From JBMYRH01 sp049602155 (GTDB lineage Bacteria > Myxococcota_A > UBA9042 > PHBI01 > JBMYRH01): a stretch of 64,000 nt of DNA. The notes under the pieces are model-generated. The model was not told the DNA's origin and made no database searches. It saw only the letters and a program-made list of their open reading frames with translations. The stretch lies in NCBI GenBank assembly GCA_049602155.1, contig JBMYRH010000008.1, positions 1 through 64,000 of the forward strand, in the 5' to 3' direction. This document shows, piece after piece, positions 1 to 7,926 of the stretch. A program made the position numbers and the translations under genes. Every line of letters starts with the position of its first letter. Within the stretch, counting starts at the first letter, position 1.

Positions 1-2
1 AG

Positions 3-1406
3 GCGCCTGCAGCCGCAGCGCCTGCTGCCGCCGATGAAGCCGCCGCTGCGCCTCCGGCCGCTGAAGTCGCCGCTGCGGTGCCGGCCGAGGGAGAAGAAGG
101 AGCAGCCGAGGGAGAAGAAGGAGCAGCCGAGGGAGAAGAAGGAGCAGCCGAGGGAGAGAAGGACGGCAAGACGCCGCTCACCCGTGCACAGAAAGCTAGG
201 CGGGGCGTACTGCTGCTGCTCTTGCTCTTGGCGGTGACGTTCCTTGTCTTAAAATTTCTCGTTGGCTTTGAGGGGGGAGGGGGTGACTCCGCGCCAAACT
301 TGGTCGCCGTCGGCCCGGCGGCTCCCGTAGGCGGCAAGTTGTCCATCGAGGTGACCGAGCCGCTTGAGCTCGACCAGATGAAACGCCAAGAGCTGATCGC
401 ACTTCGAGCTGAAGCTGCCACGCGCTATCCAAGGCTTTTGGTAGGTGACTACAGCCCCAACGACGATGTGTTTTCAGGCCTGACCGATGGCCTCTCTTGG
501 TGGGGCCTCGATGGATGGCGTATCCACGGCCCGGGTGAAATGGCGGGGGAGGGGGTGTCGCGCGACAGCTTGCTCTTAATGAACCCCTACATCTTGGTCG
601 GGCTTGAGGTGTCGTTCACCCGGTGGGGAGAGTGGCAAGTCACTCGGGATAACTTTGTTGAAGAGGACATGGCGACGATGGACGGTTGCCTGGGGCCGAA
701 GCCCACGAAGTTGACGTGGAACCCACAGGATCGAACTGCTGAGGTCGTGTACGGCTACCGCGACTATCGTAAGTCGTTTGACGCGATGCTTCACGTGGTC
801 GCACGGCGCTCCGACCTAATCCGCTTGCCGCGCTTCAAGACTGGGATTCAGTTCTCAGCTGTGAACGCCCGGGATCTGGGCTTCAACTACATGCGTGTGT
901 CCGTGCGGGAGAGCGGGCGGGCAGAGCTAGATGAGGGGCAAGAGCTCGCTCACGATCTCCCTCCCGCGCCCTGGCCGATTCAAATCGCGGCCTTGATGGA
1001 TGACGCTGAAGCTGCGGGCGCAGCGGCTGCGGAGGCCGGGGGAGAGCCGACAGGAGAGGCCCCTAAGAAGGAAGGCGAGGGAGGCGACAAGAAGGCCGAG
1101 GCCGAGAAGAAGGCCAAGGAGGAGGCCGAGAAGAAGGCAGAGGCGGAGGAGGAAGAGGAGGTCTCTAAGGAGCCCGCCGCCACCGTCTTGCCGGTCTTCA
1201 AGATCACCGATCGATTCGGTGCGACAGGCGAATGTTCAATCCCCGAGATGGGGTGCCAAGGTGTCATCGGTCAGAGCACGGACTTGGTTGAAGGCCTCGA
1301 CGTGCTCGCGATCCCGGCGAAGGTCACTTTCTACCTCTGGCGTGAGAAGCCTGAGGGTGAGGTCGAGCCGCCTCCCGACATGCGCTTCATTGTCACGTTG
1401 AAGTGA
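3..1406 (+). CDS. Membrane-anchored protein of unknown function (5' end outside window)
   Basis: The frame is open to the window edge, so the true start lies upstream. The visible N-terminus is Ala/Pro/Glu-rich and contains three exact 21-base units encoding AEGEEGA (84-146). A basic stretch and one hydrophobic segment (about 203-265) follow, then a soluble domain of about 200 residues, a Lys/Glu/Ala-rich charged stretch (about 1010-1160) and a final 80-residue piece with two cysteines. This suggests a single-pass inner-membrane protein with a periplasmic domain interrupted by a charged, probably flexible or coiled insert. I recognise no family. The following LolA-like gene has its own ribosome binding site after a 142-base gap, so a shared operon is possible but not shown. 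Confidence 0.7.
   Translation, partial: APAAAAPAAADEAAAAPPAAEVAAAVPAEGEEGAAEGEEGAAEGEEGAAEGEKDGKTPLTRAQKARRGVLLLLLLLAVTFLVLKFLVGFEGGGGDSAPNLVAVGPAAPVGGKLSIEVTEPLELDQMKRQELIALRAEAATRYPRLLVGDYSPNDDVFSGLTDGLSWWGLDGWRIHGPGEMAGEGVSRDSLLLMNPYILVGLEVSFTRWGEWQVTRDNFVEEDMATMDGCLGPKPTKLTWNPQDRTAEVVYGYRDYRKSFDAMLHVVARRSDLIRLPRFKTGIQFSAVNARDLGFNYMRVSVRESGRAELDEGQELAHDLPPAPWPIQIAALMDDAEAAGAAAAEAGGEPTGEAPKKEGEGGDKKAEAEKKAKEEAEKKAEAEEEEEVSKEPAATVLPVFKITDRFGATGECSIPEMGCQGVIGQSTDLVEGLDVLAIPAKVTFYLWREKPEGEVEPPPDMRFIVTLK
84..146 (+). repeat. Three exact 21-bp tandem repeats
   Basis: Three identical consecutive 21-base units in the first gene, each encoding AEGEEGA, followed by a partial fourth unit that diverges from about base 158. 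The period keeps the reading frame, so copy-number change would only alter the length of the acidic linker. Confidence 0.9.
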
Positions 1407-1548
1407 GCGACTGAAGAAACGACGATGCTCGGTGAATAGGTCGATTGGCTTAGGGGTTGACCTGACGGTGGCGTCACGTCACTTTAACGAACAACTGCGC
1501 GCCATTACGGTGGTCGCTTGTGGTGCCTTGTGTCGGAGGAGTGTTGTG

Positions 1549-2370
1549 ATGACAGGTTGGTTTGGGCGAGTCGTCTTGGCGTGTGTGAGCATGCTTGTAG
1601 TTGCGTTACCGGCACACGCGGTCCCTCCGGAGACCACGGATCCAGTGGCGATCGCGAAAGCGATGGAGGACACCCCCGACCTTGATCGCATGTCCGCTCA
1701 GATGAAGATGGTCATCAAGGACGCGTCAGGCAGTAAGCGTGAGCGCGTGGTTCAGACGACCGCGATGAACTTCGCTGACTCACGCAAGCAGATGATCTTG
1801 TTCGCGTCGCCGGCGGATGTGCGGAACACGGGCCTGCTGACCGTCGACTATAAAGCGGGGAGTAAGACCGATGATCAGTGGCTGTATCTCCCAGCCTTGC
1901 GGAAGTCGACGCGCATCGCATCGAGCGCGAAGTCAGGGTCATTTATGGGCTCGGATCTCAGCTTCGCTGATATGACGAGTCAGGTGATCGAGGACTACAC
2001 CCACACCATGATCGACGCGAACGCCAAGGTGGGCTCGGAGGCGTGCTGGAAGATCGAGGCTATCCCGAAAACGAAGAAGGCGAAGGATGAGACGGGCTAC
2101 CTAAAGAGTGTCCTTTGGATCTCGAAGGAGAAGCTCATGCCGCTCCAGCTGAAGCACTTCATCCGCGAGGGTAAGAAAACCAAGCTCATGAAGTTTGCGA
2201 AGTACAAAAAGCTCGGCTCACTCTGGTTCTCGCACAAGATCAGCGCTCAGACTCGACAAGGGGGTAAGGCGCTCTCGACGACCGTGTTGAGCTTTCAGAA
2301 CGTGAAGTTCGATGACGCAAGCATCACCGACTCAGAATTCAGCCAGCGTCGGTTAGAGCGAGGTCTCTAA
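1549..2370 (+). CDS. Outer-membrane lipoprotein-sorting (LolA-like) family protein
   Basis: A 273-residue exported protein. ATG 1549 is chosen because GGAGGA lies 8 bases upstream and the protein then opens with a clear signal peptide ending near AHA; the frame is open further 5' but that part is not signal-like. The mature part fits the LolA-like/outer-membrane lipoprotein-sorting family (Pfam LolA_like): 'QWLYLPALRKSTRI', a 'GSFMGSDLSFADM' block and a C-terminal half about converting modified to native beta strands. In other bacteria this family sits beside DUF1302 proteins and MMPL/RND exporters. Here the DUF1302 gene starts directly at the stop codon, but no exporter gene is visible in the window. 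A periplasmic lipid- or lipoprotein-carrier role is inferred. Confidence 0.85.
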   Translation: MTGWFGRVVLACVSMLVVALPAHAVPPETTDPVAIAKAMEDTPDLDRMSAQMKMVIKDASGSKRERVVQTTAMNFADSRKQMILFASPADVRNTGLLTVDYKAGSKTDDQWLYLPALRKSTRIASSAKSGSFMGSDLSFADMTSQVIEDYTHTMIDANAKVGSEACWKIEAIPKTKKAKDETGYLKSVLWISKEKLMPLQLKHFIREGKKTKLMKFAKYKKLGSLWFSHKISAQTRQGGKALSTTVLSFQNVKFDDASITDSEFSQRRLERGL

Positions 2371-3963
2371 ATGGCGCTGCGGCGATGGTGCAGTGCCTGG
2401 GTCCTCTTGCTGCTCGGAGCCGCACCTGCCATGGCGCTCGAGCCTACTGAACCGGAGCCCTCCGCGCTAAGTGATGACGAGGCCTTTGACCTTGGCGATG
2501 ATGACGAGGCCTTTGACCTTGGCGATGATGATGAGGGCTTCGATTTAGACGACGATGAAGCGTCTGAGCTCGAGGGCGACGCTGAGGACGAGGTGTCTTT
2601 TCAGGCTCCTTCTGAGTGGTCTGCTTGGCTGACAGGGTTCCTGCGGAGCGATTGGGCGGTCTGGTCCGAGCGCTTTGACGAGAGCCCCCTCGCGAAGGGG
2701 CGTCAGAGCCTAGACCTGATGACTGGATTCAGTTGGCGCTTCCTCAAGCTCGATGTCGCGGGTCACGTGGAGTACGACGTTGCCTATCACGTGGAGCGCG
2801 ATGGTTACGGTACGCCGACACTTGATACTTACGAGTGGCTCGTGAATACGCGTGAGGTGCAGCTCGGCCTCTCCCTTGGGGACTTTGAGTTCACCGTTGG
2901 GCGGCAGATCGTGGCGTGGGGCGAAGGGGACATGTTGAGCACCCTCGATGTGGTGAACCCTCGTGACATGCGCGAGCCCGGTCAGTCCGATATCTCGGAT
3001 ATCAGGTTGCCGGTGTTGGCCACGCGCGTCGGGTGGTTTCACGGGGGGCATCGGGTAGAACTCATGGTGGTCCATGAATCTGAGTTTGGTTACCGGTCAC
3101 CACCACGCGGCCCGTACTCTGGGCTTGAAGCGATGATCGCGTCGGGCTTATTGGGCGACAGTGGGGGGCTAGACCTCACACAGATGCTGGGGGAGGCAGA
3201 GCTACGTTACGAGCATATGCAGCCGCGCTTTGCCCTCGAGCAACAAGAGGTTTACCTGAGGTGGCTCTATAATGGCGCGGGCTTTGATGTCGGTGCTTAC
3301 TTTGCGTCGTTCCTCGATCCAATCGGGGCACTGAGTATCGACGGTGAGGCGATGGTCGCTCAAGTCGCGGCGACGATGACTGGCGGGGAGGCCGGAGGTC
3401 TCGCCCTCGGGATCGACCATCAGCGCTATCACATGGTGGGCTTCTCGGGGGCGCATACCGAGGAGTCGGTGCTGTTGAAGTGGGAGGTCTCTCTCGACAT
3501 CCAGCGACCGATCAGCGTGCTGGCAGAGCAAGACCTCACGATATTTGGAACGACGCAGCGTATGGCGTTGCCGAGCACTGCGTTAACTGAGAGCTTCAAT
3601 GTGATGATGGGGGTGACTTGGAGTGGGGTGCAGAACCTGACCCTTGGCGCAGAGTTCCTCTCGACCATCCTGCTCGATGAGCCTGAGGGGATGCTCGTCG
3701 AGATGAGCGTACCCACGCTCGCGCTCCGTGCATCGTACCTAGCGCTTGATGAACGGCTGTCGCTTTCCGCGGTGTTCACCCTCGTCGGCTTAGGTCAGGG
3801 GTGGTTGGCCCGTGCCGATGTGAGCTATGACCTTTGGGATACGGTCAAGCTGGGCGTGGGGTACGTGACGTACCAACCCGGCCGTGCCTTTGGAGCATTC
3901 TACGGCCTAGAGTCGCACGACCGACTCTTCGCCGGCCTGCGTTGGGACTTTCAGCTCTTCTGA
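2371..3963 (+). CDS. DUF1302-type outer-membrane protein with acidic repeat N-terminus
   Basis: A 530-residue protein starting immediately after the LolA-like stop codon, so the two are co-transcribed and probably coupled. It has a signal peptide (about residues 1-22), then an acidic tract containing the repeated nonapeptide DDEAFDLGD, then a beta-strand-rich body. The segment 'VGRQIVAWGEGD...DVVNPRDMREP' is characteristic of DUF1302 family proteins, which are predicted outer-membrane barrels partnered with LolA-like proteins and RND exporters. The protein ends with an aromatic residue (…FQLF), typical of barrels recognised by the Bam machinery. The acidic repeat is unusual for the family and could bind cations or form a periplasmic linker. 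Family fairly sure; transported substrate unknown. Confidence 0.8.
   Translation: MALRRWCSAWVLLLLGAAPAMALEPTEPEPSALSDDEAFDLGDDDEAFDLGDDDEGFDLDDDEASELEGDAEDEVSFQAPSEWSAWLTGFLRSDWAVWSERFDESPLAKGRQSLDLMTGFSWRFLKLDVAGHVEYDVAYHVERDGYGTPTLDTYEWLVNTREVQLGLSLGDFEFTVGRQIVAWGEGDMLSTLDVVNPRDMREPGQSDISDIRLPVLATRVGWFHGGHRVELMVVHESEFGYRSPPRGPYSGLEAMIASGLLGDSGGLDLTQMLGEAELRYEHMQPRFALEQQEVYLRWLYNGAGFDVGAYFASFLDPIGALSIDGEAMVAQVAATMTGGEAGGLALGIDHQRYHMVGFSGAHTEESVLLKWEVSLDIQRPISVLAEQDLTIFGTTQRMALPSTALTESFNVMMGVTWSGVQNLTLGAEFLSTILLDEPEGMLVEMSVPTLALRASYLALDERLSLSAVFTLVGLGQGWLARADVSYDLWDTVKLGVGYVTYQPGRAFGAFYGLESHDRLFAGLRWDFQLF
2473..2553 (+). repeat. 27-bp tandem repeat encoding DDEAFDLGD
   Basis: Two identical 27-base units (2473-2499, 2500-2526) and a diverged third (2527-2553) encode the acidic N-terminal repeat of the DUF1302 protein. 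The repeat is in frame. Confidence 0.9.
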
Positions 3964-4032
3964 GCACCCTCGAGCAGGGCCTTGCACGAGAGGGTAGGTG
4001 GGCTTAGCTGACAGCCCTCACCGCGCCGCCTG

Positions 4033-5397
4033 TTAGCCCTTCATCAGGGTGGCGAGCGGCGGGCATCGGAAGTCTGGCTCGTCTTGGAGATATCCAGCGT
4101 CCACCATCAGCGATTGCAAGACGTGCTCCGGGTTGAGGACTTCGCCCCCTGGATCAGGGAGCCCGGTCTTCGGATCGATGCTCATCGGCATCATCCCGAC
4201 GTCCGAGGAGGCCCCGACGATCGTGCCGCCATTGACCGGGCCACCGATCAAGAGCGCCGAGTTGCAGAGGTGGTGGTCGCGACCACCGTTTTGGTTGATC
4301 AGCGGCGTTCTGTTGAACTCGCTAAAGGCGATGACCGTCGTATGATCAAACCAAGAGGTCTGAGTCCCGGGGTGCTCATGCTGCTTGAGCCACTGCACCA
4401 AGGACGCGATGGCATTGAAGCCCTCTCTCTGACGGGGGCCTTGGCGATTCGCCCATTCGCTGCCGTGGGTATCGAGGCCGCCCTGAAGGCCGACGCTCAC
4501 ACAGCGGCTCACGCCACTCATCAAAGCTTGACCTGCGAGTGCTGCACGATGTTTGGGGCTGTTGCCGTTACCACCGATTCCGTAGTGGTTGCGCAAGGCG
4601 ACCATCTGCTCTTGGTTTGAGGTGAAGTCAAAGAGGCTGCCAATATCAGCATCCAGGACCGTGTTCACCCGCTCTCGGGCGTACTCGGACCGAGCCACGA
4701 AGGGGGATGCATTCAGGCACGCGGCCTCGTAGGAGAGCAGTGCATCGCGTGTCGCGTTCGCGTCCTCCGTCAAATGCGGTGCGATCGGCTGGAGGGCGCG
4801 GAGCAGGTCATCACTGTTGGAGACCCGAAGCCCGGAGGCGTAGGCCGGTTGATCGACGTTGTAGCTCTCGACGGCCACTGAAAGGTTCGCGATCACATTG
4901 TCGGCGCCGAGCTTCGAAGCCAGCCAGGTTGCCGCAGACGAGCCTCGAGCGAGGAGTCCAGTGGGGGATTTACCTGTCAGGAAGCGTCGCCGACCCACGG
5001 CGTGACTGAGCGACTCCATGTTTAAGCCACGGACGATCGCGAGGTCTTCGAAGTGGTTCGCTAACTCCCCGAGATAGGGGCCCACGAACTGTCCGTCACC
5101 GACTTGGACTTGGTTCTGATAGGGCCCAGGGAAGACCGCATAGTTAGGGTCGATGAGCGTATCGGGGATCGCTGCCTTGGTGAAGATCGCGGGGTCACGC
5201 GGGTCGAGGGTCACCAGGGTGTCCCAGCCGCCCCCGAAGTAACAGAAGACATAGTAGCGATGCTTCTCGCCGACAGCGGCAGCGCCTTCACTGGCACGAG
5301 CGAGTCGCAGGACCGGTGAGAGTCCACCGAGGGTCGCAAGCCCTGATCCGGCCGCGAGGCCGCTGAGAAGGAATCGTCGTCGTGATTGGGTCGTCAT
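4033..5397 (-). CDS. DUF1501 domain protein with Tat signal
   Basis: A 454-residue protein. ATG 5397 is preceded by a purine-rich GGGGGAG and gives a classic twin-arginine signal ('TQSRRRFLLSG'), so the longer upstream extension is rejected. The body matches DUF1501, a family related to sulfatase/alkaline-phosphatase-fold proteins: 'YYVFCYFGGGWDTLVTLDPRDP' near the N-terminus, 'QGGLDTHGSEW', 'FSEFNRTPLINQNGGRDHH' and 'LLIGGPVNGGTIVGASSD'. DUF1501 proteins are common in Planctomycetes and Myxococcota next to DUF1549/1553/1588/1592-type cytochrome-like proteins, as here. It is the third gene of the operon 7752-4033 and starts 10 bases after the preceding stop. Export as a folded, perhaps metal-loaded, enzyme is inferred; the substrate is unknown. 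Confidence 0.88.
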   Translation of the reverse strand: MTTQSRRRFLLSGLAAGSGLATLGGLSPVLRLARASEGAAAVGEKHRYYVFCYFGGGWDTLVTLDPRDPAIFTKAAIPDTLIDPNYAVFPGPYQNQVQVGDGQFVGPYLGELANHFEDLAIVRGLNMESLSHAVGRRRFLTGKSPTGLLARGSSAATWLASKLGADNVIANLSVAVESYNVDQPAYASGLRVSNSDDLLRALQPIAPHLTEDANATRDALLSYEAACLNASPFVARSEYARERVNTVLDADIGSLFDFTSNQEQMVALRNHYGIGGNGNSPKHRAALAGQALMSGVSRCVSVGLQGGLDTHGSEWANRQGPRQREGFNAIASLVQWLKQHEHPGTQTSWFDHTTVIAFSEFNRTPLINQNGGRDHHLCNSALLIGGPVNGGTIVGASSDVGMMPMSIDPKTGLPDPGGEVLNPEHVLQSLMVDAGYLQDEPDFRCPPLATLMKG

Positions 5398-5407
5398 CCG
5401 CTCCCCC

Positions 5408-6139
5408 CTAGTACGCGTAGAAGTCGGGATGGGTGATGAGACCTGTGCAGACATTGAGCCACGGCAACAGGGGCGCCTCATCACTTGAAGGCGTGTTCTC
5501 AAGCAGCCAGCGCCAGACATTCAGCGCTGGGTCAGTTGGTTCGACATGCCGGCCGTGGAACCTCAAAAGGGCGTTCGCCAAGGCGGCGTCGATGGCGCTC
5601 GCGTCGCTGAGCGGGTTAGCAGGGTCGACACCCATCAGGAAGATGCGCTCCCCGGGGGCGCGCTCGGCCTCTGCTGCCATCAACTCCGTGCAGACGAAAC
5701 GGGCGCCGTCGTCTAAGAATTTGTGGAAGAGCAAGGAGGGGCTGAGGTCTTCGAGCGTGTTCTGAATGAAGTCAGGCTTACCGAGGGTGCTCGCGAGCTT
5801 TTCGTACATTGGCTCATCGGTGTCTGGTTGGACCCAACGGAACCCGGTGGCGTCGAGCAACGCACGGTCCAGCTGGTCAAGGTCCATCCGCTTTCGGTTC
5901 CGGACACCCTCCTCGGGCTCCGGGCGATCCGGCGACAAATCCGAGGTGCCGAGGCGGTCCATGGGCACGGGATCTCCGCCAGGGTGCGGTTGCGTGATGC
6001 CATCACCGCCCGAGGGGGTGTTGACTTCAGAGCCAGTGGCGCCGGGGGCAGGATCCCCTTCAGACGGAGCGTCTCCGCCCTCAGCGCCACACGCGATTAG
6101 GCAGGCGCTAAGGAGGAGGAGGAGGAGGTGCTGCTTCAT
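5408..6139 (-). CDS. Lipoprotein of unknown function in DUF1501 operon
   Basis: A 243-residue lipoprotein. ATG 6139 overlaps the upstream stop codon (ATGA), and the protein begins with a hydrophobic signal and the lipobox 'CLIAC'. A Gly/Pro/Asp-rich linker follows, then a domain of about 150 residues with two cysteines ('FVCTEL', 'LNVCTG') and no family I can name. Its position between the CxxCH protein and the DUF1501 protein, with coupled translation, suggests that the three products work together at the outer membrane or cell surface. The end of the protein ('LITHPDFYAY') resembles the ends of surface proteins encoded next to DUF1501 genes, but this is only an impression. Confidence 0.75.
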   Translation of the reverse strand: MKQHLLLLLLSACLIACGAEGGDAPSEGDPAPGATGSEVNTPSGGDGITQPHPGGDPVPMDRLGTSDLSPDRPEPEEGVRNRKRMDLDQLDRALLDATGFRWVQPDTDEPMYEKLASTLGKPDFIQNTLEDLSPSLLFHKFLDDGARFVCTELMAAEAERAPGERIFLMGVDPANPLSDASAIDAALANALLRFHGRHVEPTDPALNVWRWLLENTPSSDEAPLLPWLNVCTGLITHPDFYAY

Positions 6140-7752
6140 CGAACCCTCCGGAAGGTGTCGCTGGTTACGATCTGCTTGATCAGATCTCGGTAGCTGAAGC
6201 CTTGAGCGGCGAAGTCGAGCGCGAGTTCTGCCGTCCAAGCGTCCTCCTCAGGCAGGAGTTCCCGTGCGAGGGCCATCTCAATCGCTGTGCGCACGGAGCA
6301 GGTCGGGAGCTCGTTGCTGACGATGCCCTGCATCGCCAAGAGTGCGGGCCCCTCTTCGATGTTGACTTCGTGCTCGGGGCGGCGGAACACGTAAGCCTTC
6401 AGGTAACCGAGGTATGCGTTGACCTCGGGGGTGTACGAGCGCGTGATGTAGAAGCGATTACAGTCGCCAACGCAGGTGCTGGTTAGTGCGCATGCGAAAC
6501 AATCCTCGCGGTAAGACGGGAAGATCTCGGAGTCCACATACCCACCGCCAAGCTCAGGCCAACGACCCCAGTGTGCCGCCGAGGGCTCTAGGATCGCGTG
6601 GCAGTACTTGCAGCCAGCGCGCTGCTGGAGGTCAGGCTCGGCAGCGCTCTCATCGTCCGCCGGAGGGAGCCCCCCGACCGGTGGTTGGAACGGGCGACAG
6701 AGGAAGGCGTTATAAAATCGGTTCGCGCGGGCACGGTTTGTCTGGAATCGAAGCAGGAAAGCCGTGCTCGTCAGGACCCCTGCGTGGGCCTTTGGGAGCT
6801 GAATAGGTACCCAAGTGTCTTCGTCGGTGAAGTGCAGGTCGGGGAGCAGGTCCACATCATACGGCACCGGGTCTAGGCGGACGCCGTCCCACGACTCTGT
6901 TTGATACTTCAGGAAGTGAACCAAGGGGCCGTTCACGAACGCTGCCCGACCCGTAAAGAGCTCGGTGTAAGGGATATCTTCGGTGACCGTGCGGATGATG
7001 CGCAGGTCGACGTCACGCGTCATCGCGCGGGTCAGCTTGTTGTTGATGGAGTTTTTGTAGCAGTAGTTGAGGTTAGGGCCGCAACCGCAGTCCTTCACGC
7101 TCCAGCCAGCGCGCGAGGCGCACTCTGTCCCATTGCTGCTGAAGATCGCGTCTTGGGCATCAAAGGCGCAGACCTTGATAGGCTCCTCGGGTGCCCAATA
7201 CGGGTGCACCATGACCCAGCCTTCACGTTCGAGCCCCGTGGCGTCTTCGTACGTGACGATGGAGCCATCGTCGGCAAACTCAGCCTCTTGATCGAGGCAA
7301 TGGATCCCGTCGTACAGGTCGGTGCTGCCTCGGTAGAAGCCCGCCCGCTCAGGGCGGTACCAGACGCCCGAGCCGTGCTGAGAAATCTGGTTCTCGTTGC
7401 TCACGATGGCGACGTTGTCGACGTTGGGCCAGAGCAGCTTGTGGTGATATCGGACGACGCGCTCGGCGAACGCTTCAGACGCCAGGATTGCGTCGATTTG
7501 AGCCTCCGAGACATCCTCTTGATCCTCGAGAGCCGCGTACTCTTCCATCGTGGGGGCGTGCCCCCGCAGGTGGAAGCTGAGGCTCCGAAGGTACGTATAT
7601 CGGTCCTGAAGGGCAGGGCGGTCCTCGCACATCAACCCATCTGACGCAGGGCCAAACTCAGGCGAACCCGTGGATTCCTCCGGTGCCGATGCGTGGGTCC
7701 CCGCAGACAGGAGCACGAGCGCGCCCGCGAGTAATAAGAGACGTTTCGTCAC
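6136..7752 (-). CDS. Exported DUF1549/DUF1588-like protein with CxxCH motif
   Basis: A 538-residue exported protein, first gene of the operon. GTG 7752 has AGGGGA just upstream and gives a signal peptide. The N-terminal half contains a 'TYLRSLSFHLRGHAPTMEEYAAL' block followed by 'ILASEAFAERVVRYHHKLLW', which resembles the N-terminal helices of DUF1549-type planctomycete/myxobacterial proteins (LSLDLxGxxPTxEE). The centre has 'ANRFYNAFLCRPF' and a 'GCKYCHAILEPSAAHWGRW' segment, similar to the CxxCH-containing DUF1588/DUF1592 region. The C-terminus ('YRDLIKQIVTSDTFR') is typical of these proteins. CxxCH suggests covalent haem attachment, which would make it a client of the maturation operon at 50-58 kb. 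Substrate and electron partner are unknown. Confidence 0.78.
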   Translation of the reverse strand: MTKRLLLLAGALVLLSAGTHASAPEESTGSPEFGPASDGLMCEDRPALQDRYTYLRSLSFHLRGHAPTMEEYAALEDQEDVSEAQIDAILASEAFAERVVRYHHKLLWPNVDNVAIVSNENQISQHGSGVWYRPERAGFYRGSTDLYDGIHCLDQEAEFADDGSIVTYEDATGLEREGWVMVHPYWAPEEPIKVCAFDAQDAIFSSNGTECASRAGWSVKDCGCGPNLNYCYKNSINNKLTRAMTRDVDLRIIRTVTEDIPYTELFTGRAAFVNGPLVHFLKYQTESWDGVRLDPVPYDVDLLPDLHFTDEDTWVPIQLPKAHAGVLTSTAFLLRFQTNRARANRFYNAFLCRPFQPPVGGLPPADDESAAEPDLQQRAGCKYCHAILEPSAAHWGRWPELGGGYVDSEIFPSYREDCFACALTSTCVGDCNRFYITRSYTPEVNAYLGYLKAYVFRRPEHEVNIEEGPALLAMQGIVSNELPTCSVRTAIEMALARELLPEEDAWTAELALDFAAQGFSYRDLIKQIVTSDTFRRVR

Positions 7753-7892
7753 ACGATTCCCCTGGCCGAGTTGGGAGCCTCTCCGTAATCGCTCGACAGC
7801 TTCTCGTCACGGAGTGCCGCGCACTGTAGCAGATAGGGTCACGTTTTGCATGGGTTTGGAGGCTTAACGCAGTGCGTATCGATTTGCCCACT

Positions 7893-7920
7893 TTGAGGCA
7901 GGGGCTGGCCGCGCTAGACT
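7893..7920 (+). promoter_or_regulatory. Candidate promoter with leaderless start
   Basis: TTGAGG (7893-7898), 16-base spacer, TAGACT (7915-7920). Six bases separate the -10-like box from the ATG at 7927 and no Shine-Dalgarno sequence fits, so transcription probably starts at or next to the start codon. Confidence 0.5.
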
Positions 7921-7926
7921 TTCACC

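Noticed and set aside
6901..7644. Long open frame opposite the CxxCH gene
   Set aside because: Antisense shadow of a gene with clear domains and good start; composition typical of GC-rich antisense frames.
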